Shown one piece after another: positions 44,096 through 54,400 of a DNA stretch of 64,000 nt. The stretch lies in the NCBI GenBank assembly GCA_001599715.1, contig BCHU01000003.1:372001-436000 (forward strand), written 5' to 3'. How positions within the stretch are numbered: position 1 is the stretch's first letter; the number at the start of each line of letters is the position of its first letter. A model generated the notes under the pieces. It was given only the letters and a program-made list of their open reading frames with translations. It searched no databases and had not been told where the DNA came from. Origin of the DNA: Phaeotremella fagi (lineage: Eukaryota > Basidiomycota > Tremellomycetes > Tremellales > Phaeotremellaceae). The translations under genes and the position numbers were made by a program.

Positions 44096-45508
44096 TTAAG
44101 CCTTTGGTAAACTCTCACCAACGACTCCATAAACGTCCGATCGTTTTTGGATAGCCAAGGGAATCTGTTTTCTCGTATCCCTAAAGTAACATATATCAGT
44201 TTACTGATTCAAAAATTGAAGAATCAGAAAGAAACGTACAAGACTGCACCTTCACCGACCTCGCATAAGAAGAATTCACCACTCTCAAGGTAGAGTTTCT
44301 CGATTTCCGGCTTTTCAGCGTCGGTCGTATCTTCAACGGATCTTAGTCGACCTAATTGACGACCCCAAGGATCGAAGGCTAACGTCTCACCCCATGAGGT
44401 TCTTGAGGGGTTGTGTGCACCGTACTGGGCTGAGGCTAGGACGTAGACTTGGAATTGGACTGCGATGGCTCGCTGGGGAGAGTTAGGTGTGGAAATCAAG
44501 TGAAGAGAGTTTTGTACGTACCAGTAATGTCGCTAGATGCAGTGACTTAGTACCTGTTCTGTACGAGGAACATGGAAAAAACTCACGCCAATGGTCTTTA
44601 CCTGTTTTCAAAGTGAAAGCAGAAGGGAAAGTCAAGATGGTCGCCCCAAGTCTGGTTAAGATGATATGCTGTTCAGGGAATCTGTATCCTCATTAATCAG
44701 CTGAACACCCCTTGCTTCAACAAAATGCAGCTGACCGACCTTATATCGTAACAGATTTCTAGACCAATCTTGCCCAAACCCTCGATAGCCACTGGAGGTT
44801 CAATTACCTTCCCAGGTCTCATTCGATTTGATTCACCACCTTTTCGCGGAGGTGGAATAGTTCCATCAGGTAAAGGTGGTGGAGTGAGTTGAACATCGAA
44901 AAGATGCAACTGGATTTCTGATCAGTTCAAGTCATTTCGCAAACAATATTTTCAGCTGACCTTTCTATATCTAGCCAACAATTCCCCACTGCTACCAATA
45001 AGTACATGAGTGTTATAAACTCTCAAACTCCCTCTACCTTCCTCATCGCCTTCATCGTCCTCAGGGATTTCATGAACACCAGCAGAAATCACTACCCCAA
45101 GTTCTTTTGCTAAACTCTGAAGACCCAGGGTATAAGGATGCTCCGAAAGTGGATAAGATAATGCACGACATTCTTCGGCTGTGGTTGAAATGAAATCCGC
45201 TGCTTCAGGTAAGAAACATGCCTAAACCAACGTCTTCAGTGAGTGTTTCTGAGAGCAGATGACGAACATACAGTAGCGCCCTCTTTTACGGCTTTTCTGA
45301 TGACGTTCTCTGATATCTTAAGATTATGAACTGGATCATTGTTGGATAGGATTTGACAGACTGCGACTGTTTTGGTTGACATTTGTGAGTGTTGAAAATG
45401 GGGGAAAAAGCGGGATCGGGTTGGAATTCTGGATCGGGTGGATGTTCTACCAGATAGATGTACGTTTATTCTGATTACTGAAGATGTTGAAGATCTTATG
45501 AGTTGCAT
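44096..45508 (-). CDS. Nitrilase-superfamily amidase (NIT1/Nit2 type, deaminated glutathione amidase)
   Basis: Seven exons: 45508-45272, 45221-44961, 44909-44740, 44681-44587, 44532-44522, 44472-44240, 44180-44096; 363 residues from ATG 45508, 321 from ATG 45382. The catalytic triad regions are FLPEAADF (Glu), ARYRKLHLFD (Lys) and GLEICYDIRFPEQ (Cys). QYGAHNPSRTSWGETLAFDPWG is the usual C-terminal block (split here: QYGAHNPSRT, SWGETLAFDPWG). The first 42 residues are rich in R, S and T and look like a mitochondrial presequence, while MSTKTVAVCQILS at 45382 starts the domain itself. Two starts could give mitochondrial and cytosolic forms, as for mammalian NIT1. Exon 5 has only 11 nt. Confidence 0.9.
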
Positions 45509-45600
45509 AAAAGTGAATAAAATCAAAGAAGATTGGTGATTCCTGCTTACTTAGATTGCGATTTCTATCATATCGGAAGTGACCGAAAGGCAGATATCGA

Positions 45601-45610
45601 GTCACGTGAC
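45601..45610. promoter_or_regulatory. TCACGTGA palindrome between the Nit amidase and ZCCHC9 homologue
   Basis: GTCACGTGAC, identical to 33286-33295, lies 93 bp upstream of ATG 45508 and 85 bp upstream of the divergent ATG 45695. Confidence 0.6.
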
Positions 45611-45694
45611 GTTGTTTTCGTTGAAAATATTTCAGATCAATTACTAGTACATACTGTACTTTAGAATTTCAGACCATTCACATCAACAGTCAAA

Positions 45695-46848
45695 ATGGCA
45701 AGATTTACTTCTATAGGTATGCCTAAAAAGACATTCGTCTCTTCAGCAGCTGAAGAGGCTACTGTTCCTGCTGGTGCTCAAGATTTCCCGGATGCAGGGC
45801 CATCAAACGAAGGTGGTAACGGTGAAACTGAAGGGAATCAAAAGAAGAAAAGAAAGAGATCGAGAGGGAAGGACAAAGAGGCTATTACTGAGCCTGTTGA
45901 GGAGACTCAAGGTTGGGGAAGAAATGCTGATATTGCCAGTGAGTACCAAACACCATGTCTGTGCTGTACTAAAAACAAAACTCAGAGAAAGCAAAACATA
46001 ACGCTGAACGAACGGATAATCGTCGAGTCGGTCGTCAAGTCACTAAACATTCTTCGACTACATGTTTCGCTTGTCGATCTGTCGGTCATGCTGCTCGTGA
46101 TTGTCCAAATGTCCTGTTAGCCGCTAGTGGAGGTAGTGCATCTATGTTAGAAAACTCTGGGTCCGGTCAAAAGGGTAAAGAAGGGAACAAGAGGAAGAAA
46201 GGTAAAATGGGTGGTGAAGTGACTGGTGGTAAATGTTATCGGTGAGTCTTCCTTCTTCCCTCACATCCAACTAATCACTAAAAGCAATAAAGATGCGATT
46301 CGACAGCCCATTCATTATCAGCTTGTCCTGAACCTGTCGATTCCAAAAACCCCACACCCTTCGCAACATGTTTCATCTGTCTCGGAACAGGTCATCTATC
46401 ATCTCTATGTCCTCAAAACCCAGGAAGAGGGATCTATCCTAACGGAGGATCATGTAAAGTGTGCGGATCCGTCGCCCACCGAGCAGATCATTGTCCAGAT
46501 GACAAAAGACCTAAAAAGGATGTACCAACAGATTCTAGACCCAACAAGAGGACTGATATTTATGGGATTGGTCAAGGTGCTGGGGCGGATGAAGACGATT
46601 TCATCGTGGAGAGAAGGGAAGTTGTTAAAGCAGATGCGGAAATTAAGGCTAAAGGGAAGAGGGCTAAACATGAACCTGCGAAGAATAGTTTCAGGGGTCC
46701 AGCGAAACCTTTGACTTTTGGTCCGGGCACGAGTCATGGTGACGACGCTTCTGCGGTTGCAGAAGTAGAATCAGGTGCTGTTCCTTTTAGACGACCAATC
46801 GCCAACGCAAACGGTCCTAAACCCAAAGCCAAGGTGGTGAAATTTTAG
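45695..46848 (+). CDS. CCHC zinc-knuckle protein, ZCCHC9 homologue
   Basis: Exons 45695-45938, 45986-46241 and 46293-46848; 351 residues. It starts MARFTSIGMPKKTF. A basic region (KKKRKRSRGK) probably serves nuclear or nucleolar import. Four CCHC knuckles follow: CFACRSVGHAARDC, CYRCDSTAHSLSAC, CFICLGTGHLSSLC and CKVCGSVAHRADHC, the arrangement and spacing of ZCCHC9. The end KPKAKVVKF is basic. Role by family: nucleolar RNA binding, possibly assisting the exosome or rRNA processing; that is not shown here. A second intron splits the second knuckle. Confidence 0.9.
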
Positions 46849-47170
46849 AGGGATCTACTTATGCATGTTTTTCTGGGTTCAACAATTTCCAGTACTTAGT
46901 GCAATATCTGAAAACTGCCATTTCTGTTCCGTTGATCGTCCGGACTGCAGTATTTTGGGTACTTCGTAGACGTCGAATGACGAAATTAGTGTAAGCAGTC
47001 TTGGAAGGTCAAATTGAGTAGCTGTGTATCGTATATTTTTTTATCATTGCTGATCCTTTGTGGTCAGAGAAGACTCTTGACCACAGCTGTTTCCCCAAGA
47101 AGTCTTGAGGTTCTACAGAAACCTTTTCCTTACACTGTACCATCCCCATCGTTCAAGATCAATCAGCAGA
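46849..47170. other. Intergenic, no gene seen
   Basis: Boundary between the conserved block and the second F-box-like cluster. Nothing notable apart from AT-rich DNA. Confidence 0.5.
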
Positions 47171-48398
47171 ATGTCAAAATCCATTATCAATAAGACCTCC
47201 AAAAGCACCAGTTGGGGCTATCCTGTGCTTCCAGAAGAAACATGGTTGGATATCATAGATCATCTCATCCGACCAGAACCCTCAAATTCGATCAGAGAAC
47301 CAACTCGATCCGATTACCATCAAGATGGTCTGTACAGGTTGTTAAGAACCAATTCGGTGAGTTACTACTGAATATCTCTTGTTTCTTCATCACACACTGA
47401 TCGGAGACCGTTATTAGTCACTCGGCTACCTCGCTGGTGTGGCTTTGTATCGTTCAATCTCCTTTGATGATATCAGACAATTGATGTTCAGAGGTGAATC
47501 AGAGATAGCCCATCCAAAACTTTCAAAGGTTTCTCTCTTGCAACATGTACAAAGTATGCACTGGAGGCGTCGTGCAATCAAACCAGAAGAATTCAATTCT
47601 GTGCTTCATAAAGAGAGGCAGTCAATGCTGAACTCTGTGGCAAAGTCCGATATTGACGATTACAATTCATGGGGGAAATTTACGACTGATCTTCGATATC
47701 TAACCGAAGAGGTTGGAGTTCTCAAGAACTTGAAATCTCTGGTAATAGATGAACTGTATAGGAAGATACCACCTCGTGAAATGTCCGAAGAATATCGAGA
47801 GCGGGCGCTTGAGGCTACTAGAAGTATACCAACAAGGACCATGGGTGTGTTGCTTTCATTGGTTGCTAATTCAAAGTTAGAGAAAATATGTTTGACGAAT
47901 TATTTTCATCCGCCACCTGCTGCTGGACTCAGCGAGGTGGCCAAAAGATCCGGTTCACCCCTTCAATTGGTCTATCATAATTCTTTGCGCTCTGTGTCTT
48001 TCTTCCACATGCCAGGTACAGACAATCCCATCCCAATCAGTGCTGGTGTTCAAAACAACTATCGACTTGAACCAAAAAATCCTGACACGCGTTATTGGCG
48101 TTTTTTCGATAATCTGAAAACTGGGATTGAGACTTTACCAGAACAAATAGAAAAAACAGCGACCAAGATTTATCAAGATCCAACTCACAATAAGCAAGAA
48201 ACCAAAGACGATATAATTGCTAGTCTAGCCTCAAGAACGGAAGTGATCTTCTATAGTGATATTAAGAAAGAGGATTTGAATGAATACTGGGTAAATGAAG
48301 ATAATTGGCATGACGAGGTAGTCAGTAGACTTGTTGAGGGGATTGGGAAAAAGTATCAACCCAGAATTAGATTCAAACCTAGGTCTAGCCAAAAGTAG
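47171..48398 (+). CDS. F-box-like lineage-specific protein, copy C (premature stop before CxxC tail)
   Basis: Exons 47171-47356 and 47418-48398 (intron 47357-47417, 61 nt, GTGAGT...TTAG); 388 residues. It starts MSKSIINKTSKSTSWGYP. The F-box-like part VLPEETWLDIIDHLI ends at the intron, as in copies A, B and D. The body has VALYRSISFDDIRQL, SLLQHVQSMHWRRR, LVYHNSLRSVSFFH and TEVIFYSDIKKEDLNEYW. It ends RFKPRSSQK then TAG. The next 15 codons (48399-48443) stay in frame and read CGVCGLENAHIDRFA before TAA, matching the cysteine tails of copies B and D. So the tail was lost by a point stop, or is reached by readthrough. Confidence 0.8.
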
Positions 48399-49019
48399 TG
48401 CGGAGTTTGTGGGCTTGAGAACGCTCATATTGATAGATTTGCGTAAGAAAGATGTAGTCAAGATCCATAAGTACTTGTGAGCTCAATTTTATCGAATGCA
48501 TCCGTTATATCGCCTGGATTGCCCTACTTAAAATAATGATCGGTAGCCAATCGTTTCCCAATCAATATCGATGTCTTCTAATAGATTGTTCACTTCTCTG
48601 AGATTTTTTACATCAAATGAGACACCTTCACTACCAGCGTTGCTGAATGGCCTTCAGGGAAGCCGCTCGACTTACTAACGTTTCTCATCAGCATAGGTCA
48701 CAAAGAATCCCATCATTCCTCTCCCCTTTTCCAATTGCCACCAAGCCCAGACACTTGTTTCTGTAACTCTTTGCATCATCGGGTGACTCGAGAGTGAACT
48801 TCCCTTTTCATTCAATACTATCGTAACAACCTATTGCTGGTCATCCTGACCATTCAAATCCTTTGTTATAATAAAATCGGAATGAGTAAAAATTGGACAC
48901 TCCTTTGAGTGGCCTTCCTGAGAAATTGCTCGATTGACTGAATGACACAGAAAATGACTTTCTGATTGCCCTTCTCCTTCCTCCTTCTCTTCACAGACCT
49001 CTGCTAACACATCCACAGT
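48399..49019. other. Intergenic between copies C and D
   Basis: The first 48 bp are the in-frame continuation of copy C (CxxC tail). The rest has no supported gene; the last part, C/T-rich, is the leader of copy D. Confidence 0.5.
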
Positions 49020-50314
49020 ATGTCAGACCAACCCCCAAAACATTTATCAGGTACATCAAAAAGACTGCTACCATATGGTAACCCACATCTTCCCCCAGAA
49101 ATGTGGTCATTGATCTGTCAGCAGTGCGATCAAAAGTCTTTGTTCAACTTGTCACTGGTTAACCAAGTGAGTGTTGTACATATGTCACATGTGTATCAAG
49201 ATTGCCAGCTGATGCAGTACATGGCAACTAGAGAATCAGTAGAATTGCTAATTTTTCCCTCTATCAAGACCCAACCACTGATGATATCAACAGTTTCATT
49301 TCAGGAAGATTAAATCCTCAAACTGGTCCCACTGAACCTTCAAACTCAAAGCTTTGGCTCCTGTCTCAAATCAAAAGCCTCCACTGGCAATCACGTTCAA
49401 TTCCCCAAGAAGAAATCGATGCAACAGTGCATTACCAAAAAGATTATGAAGCCCTATTCAGCTCTTTAGCAGCAATTGAGATTGACGAGTATAGATCATG
49501 GAAGAAGACAATCAAGAGCATCAAGTACGCCAATCAACACAGTGTGTTTCAAAACCTTCAAACCTTAGCTGTCAGCATATCATGGGATCAATTACCGTCA
49601 TACATGCTTCATGAAGAGCAGCGTGATGAATATGACTTGGTTCAAGAAACTAGAAAACAAAGAATGATGGAAGCAACAACTGAAATTGTAAATAACTCAA
49701 ATGTCGCAATAATATGTCTCTCTGATTTCCATCATCTTCCTCCTGTTTCAAGCTTGAAAACAAGTCGTAAAATGAATGGTCCACCTCTTCAAGTTATCTA
49801 TCATAATATGTTTTCAAATGTGACAAGATGGGAGGGATCGGAAAACAAAATTTGGATTCCTGTTACTGCGGGAATGACAAACATCTATTGTCTTGACAAC
49901 TTTCGAGACGATGGAAGTATCAATGATATTGATGAATTTTATTGTAACATAAGGCTTGGGATCAGGACTCTACCCAAGCAGATGGAAGATATAGCAGATG
50001 AGATTCTGTCTGCTGAAGATGGTCAAAGTAGAGACCAAATCATTGATGCTTTAGCCAAACGTACATCGGCAATCTTTTACAGTCCGGTTCACAAAAATCA
50101 GTTGAGCTTTCTTTGGCATGATGAGGCGAAGTGGTTAGAAGAAGTCACAGCTGTGGTAATGGAAGGTGTTCAGAAAAAGTATCAACCCACTCTTGATTTG
50201 AGAGAGTTGAAAGATTGGAAGGGATGCGTAGCATGTGGGAAAAATCAATGTGATTTGGAGTATCATAGGTACAAAAATAAAGAAGAAGAAAGGTCGGTTG
50301 ATGCTGAGGAGTAG
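49020..50314 (+). CDS. F-box-like lineage-specific protein, copy D
   Basis: Exons 49020-49166 and 49232-50314 (intron 49167-49231, 65 nt, GTGAGT...ACTAG); 409 residues. It starts MSDQPPKHLSGTSK. This copy has the clearest F-box-like sequence: LPPEMWSLICQQCDQKSLFN then LSLVNQ, without the insertion seen in A-C. The exon 2 start RISRIANFSLYQDPTTDDIN aligns with copy C. Other shared blocks: LLSQIKSLHWQSR, QVIYHNMFSNVTRW and SAIFYSPVHKNQLSFLW. The end has GCVACGKNQCDLEYH, a possible C3H-type zinc site, then an acidic tail. Function unknown; the F-box would imply binding to Skp1. Confidence 0.8.
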
Positions 50315-50717
50315 TTTCTGTTCTCTTTGTAGATCAGTCGATGGAAATGTACAGTATCAAGTATGAATTTTTGAAAGTCAATAACAGTTTCATGTAAATA
50401 CGTTTATAAGATATTCAATGTTCAGACAGTATTCTCATGCAGGATACAATACTAGCATTTCAAAGACGTGCACACTTCATCTTATTTCTTGGTCTTCTAC
50501 CATATGTTTGTCCGATATCAAACACCAGACTTTGATTCCATAAAGAAGAACCACATTTCATTTGAGAAAAGAATGGAAGGAGCGAATTCGCCACTGATAG
50601 AAAATTTAAGGTACGATGATTGGAAAAAAAATCCAGTTAAAGAATTTAAGCAAACAAGAGGATATTTTCAACAACGTTCATCATTCAAATACTATCGTCC
50701 TAAATCATTAATTCAAA
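50315..50717. other. Intergenic; promoter of the small zinc protein gene
   Basis: The open frame at 50468-50725 overlaps the next start codon and has no recognisable content, so it is not called. A TACAGTA motif lies at about 50351. Confidence 0.5.
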
Positions 50718-51242
50718 ATGGGTAACGTGAGTAGTCCTTAGCATCTACATTCCCATCCTTACGAGACGATGTTGGAAACCCACTTTCGAAGATGTTCAAT
50801 AGAGTTGGATCAATTGAAAAATCCAAACTCCGATTTGACATCTTCTTCATTCCAATCCACTTTCAATTATCAATACTTATGACTGATCACATAATGATAG
50901 GGAGCTAAAGCACAACAAAAACGTGATAGAAACGCCAAAGAAGCAGGTGCTAAAGGTGGAGCTTCGCAATTAAAAACTAATCAAGTGAGTTTAACGATTC
51001 CCCCTTTAGAACAGAAATCTTTCTGATAGCTTTTATTCGAACAGGCTGCTCAAAGTGTTCAATGTGACGTCTGTAAACAAACTTTCCAGGGTACATCAAA
51101 GAAACCAATGTAGGTTCAACGTTTTCACAGAGGAGGTATCAACGCTAACATGTTAAATTCCGTATCTAGCTTAGAACAACATAGAGAGAGTAAACATTCA
51201 AAGGAGACTTTCGAGAAATGTTTCCCAAATTTCTCCGGATAA
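50718..51242 (+). CDS. Small At2g23090-like zinc-binding protein
   Basis: Exons 50718-50726, 50901-50984, 51045-51109 and 51170-51242; 76 residues. The first coding exon is only 9 nt (MGN). The N-terminus is basic (GAKAQQKRDRNAKEAGAKGG then SQLKTN), followed by a C2H2-like zinc site CDVCKQTFQGTS ... HRESKH and the end CFPNF. This is the pattern of the small eukaryotic At2g23090/4F5-like proteins. They are widespread and possibly RNA- or ribosome-associated; the function is not known. Confidence 0.9.
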
Positions 51243-51495
51243 TTTAATCTGACTGAATGGCTTGAGTGGAGGGTTGATGATGGTGTTTTGTCGTGTTATG
51301 ATAGAGTTGTTGTTATTCACATTTTACTTTCCCATCTAGAATATTTCTTTTGGTACATTTTAGATGGATATGTTACACATTTCGAACTGACTGTGCGCAG
51401 AGATTCTTTCATTGGAATGCATTGGATAGTGGAATCACAAACATGGTAACAAAACGAACAGTCAAAATGCAAATACATGAAACCAAACCTCAATC

Positions 51496-54400
51496 CTAAT
51501 AGCCCGAACCATTCTGTCTTCCCAACATAGCCCTAAAGGAATGTCAGTAATCAAACTAAGCTAACGGACGATCAACTCACGCTCTCTCAGGATTCATACC
51601 TGGACCACCTCTAGGTGGAGGTTGATTTCCAGGATTACCAGCACCAGGTGGTGGGTATCCTTGAGGAGGCATACCGTAAGGTTGCTGTTGATAATTCTGT
51701 GGAGGAGGTGGATATTGGTTATAAGGTGTAGCACTTCCATAAGCGTTCACTGGTACACCATCTATTGTCGTTAGCCTTAAACACATCAGAGAATAAAAGA
51801 GAACGTACATGGATTCGGTGTCATACCATGCGAAGGACCTGGACCTGGTATAGGTCTAGCAGGTGTACGTCCACCATACATTGGAGTTGCACCACCCGCC
51901 CGAATCCCAGGCGTTCTTCCACCAGGTGTCCGACTGCCCAAAGGTGTTTTCCCAACTCTGATACCAGGAGTTTTACCTCCACTACCCTGTTCAGCCAGTC
52001 TAGATGAATATTGCGCTTTGAAAGCATTACATAGTTCAGTTACTCCAGGTACTTCAGCGTTGTTAAGTTGATAAGCTCCAGGTAAGACTTTAACGGGCTG
52101 ATATCATTAGTTGAACGTCAAATACCAGTGACTTACCCATGTTTGAATGACACCACCGTCTTTGGTTGATTTATTCAAGAAACATAGTTTAAGATATCCA
52201 GGTCGATCACTGTCCAACGAGAAGCCATACATACTTCTACCAGGATGAGCTTGGACGTAGTTTTTAAGATATGCCTCTGTTGGGTATGATCAACACGAAG
52301 TCTTTGTCAGAAGAAAGAAACGTCTAACTCACCCAGTTCATCTTCTGGACGATATTTTTCGTGGGCTGCCATTTCATCCAATTTCCTAGCGATAGCTTTA
52401 ACGTGATTGATGATCAACTCGTCTAAGTCACTATAGGAGTATTTCCCGGCGACTCTCAAAATCCTTCCAACAGAATATTCGTTTGGTTTATCAATCTCTT
52501 GAACATCTGTCGATTAAATCAGTAATAGTCACAGCAAAGCAGATCCTCCAACACCCACCGATATGCTGATAAACATCCTCATCAACTTTCCAAGTCACAG
52601 CCAAATGATCGTTACCCTTGGAACTTGGTCTGATAACGACATCACCACGATGTTGACTAGCGAGATATTGTTCGGCCTGACCACTATTCATAACATGCCA
52701 ATTTGGATGTTGAACGACTCGTTTAACACTACCAGCTTCCCTACGTTTCTTCTGCGTAGCAGCTTCTTCAGCAGCACGTTTCCTTTCTTGGTTGTTGTAC
52801 TCCTCGGCTCTGAACGGTTGAACAAACGGTAAACCCTGTTCGACATCGGATCTTCTCGTTGATAACCTGACTTGAAATTTGTTTGGTTCAGGCATGATCA
52901 CGACAGCTTTGACCACTTGTCTAGGTTGGAAGAATTCTTCACATGACGTGACTTGAGCTTGATCTTCATCTGCCACGTAATCTCTTTCTAGGATTGCGTC
53001 CAAACCAGATTCCAGTTGACAGAAAACTCTAGCGGCCATTGCTCTTCTAACCGTAGCCGTTACTCTCAAACCACGTCCAATAGTACGTTCAGTCTCTCCG
53101 GTGAGCATAGTCAGAACCTCCCATTCATTAGGAACGTAGAATTTAGGTCTTCGATCGGCTCGATAAGAGATCAATTCCGCAACGATTTCACCCAACGTAT
53201 GTCGTTTATTCCCTTCACCTTGACGTTGGAGATTGAAAGCGAAATCGTCTAAATTCAATTCAGATAATTTAGCTTCACGATCGTCATCGAGCATCAGTCG
53301 AACGACGACTTCGGATTTATGTTGATCGGCGACATCCTCAGCATCAAGATCTAGAGCGTCTTGACACATTTTCTGAGCGAATTCGTAATCCTCTGGATGG
53401 ATTCGAGTCATATCCAATGGTTCAGGTTGAGTTTCTGGCTCTCGATCTTCGAGAGTAAGGTTTCTGAGATCACTTTCGATACAGAGGAATCCGGCGACGT
53501 TGTCGAATACCGTTGGACCGAACAGACCCTGATCTGTGAATTGAAGTCGACTGAATAAAGAACCCTAAAAGTCAGTTCTGACTCTTGAAAAGTGACCCAC
53601 CAATTTCACAACCGCATTCACCAAAGCATCCGCCTTCCTTGGTCCGAGCCCAGCGATGAAAGCCAACATCGATCGTTGATAAGGATCAGCAACGCATGAA
53701 TTGATCTCAATCCCCATCTGACAAACAGCATTCACAAGTCCACGTTCCAGATGAAGTAAAAGTTTTTCTTGCGATATCTAGTAAATGTCAGTTGAGAAGC
53801 TTTGAACAGAGGAGGTGACATACCAATTTTTGATGATGTTCAGTGAAAGTGATTGAAGCAATCTCTTTACCAAGTTTACAATAAGCGTTCAGAGGATTCT
53901 GTGTATATCTAGCCAAAGCCAAAGCGTATCTTCCGTTGATAGGTAAAGATGGGTGTTCTTTCTCAGCCTCTTCCGAATTCATATACAGTCTAGCGGTAGA
54001 ATCGGAAACGAATATCAGAGGGATAAGGAATGGAGTCAATCGAGAATCAAAGTCAGCTGCGGCAGCAGCATATTCCTCTTGTGAGCCATAAGCGTCCGAT
54101 ACAGGTGCTCGTTCACCTGATCTCGAGATAGCATATTCTCGAAGTGCCGTAGCAGCATCATCACGTAATCTTGATGTTTGAACGGATAAACCACCAATCA
54201 CCACCACCTTCGGTTGACGTCTTTCGATTAATTCAATGAAACCCCTTTTATTCTCATCATCACGGATGTTATCGAATTTCGTCTGAGTACGGATATTCCC
54301 ATCATCATCAAGCATAACCGCTACAACAGCATCGTTGATGGTACCTTTACCAACCGTTATAGCTAGTACCGAAGGTGTCTCTCCAGCATCCATAGTAGCC

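Noticed and set aside
50468..50725. 85-residue open frame upstream of the small zinc protein
   Set aside because: Overlaps the start of a well-supported gene, has no recognisable content and probably lies in its leader.
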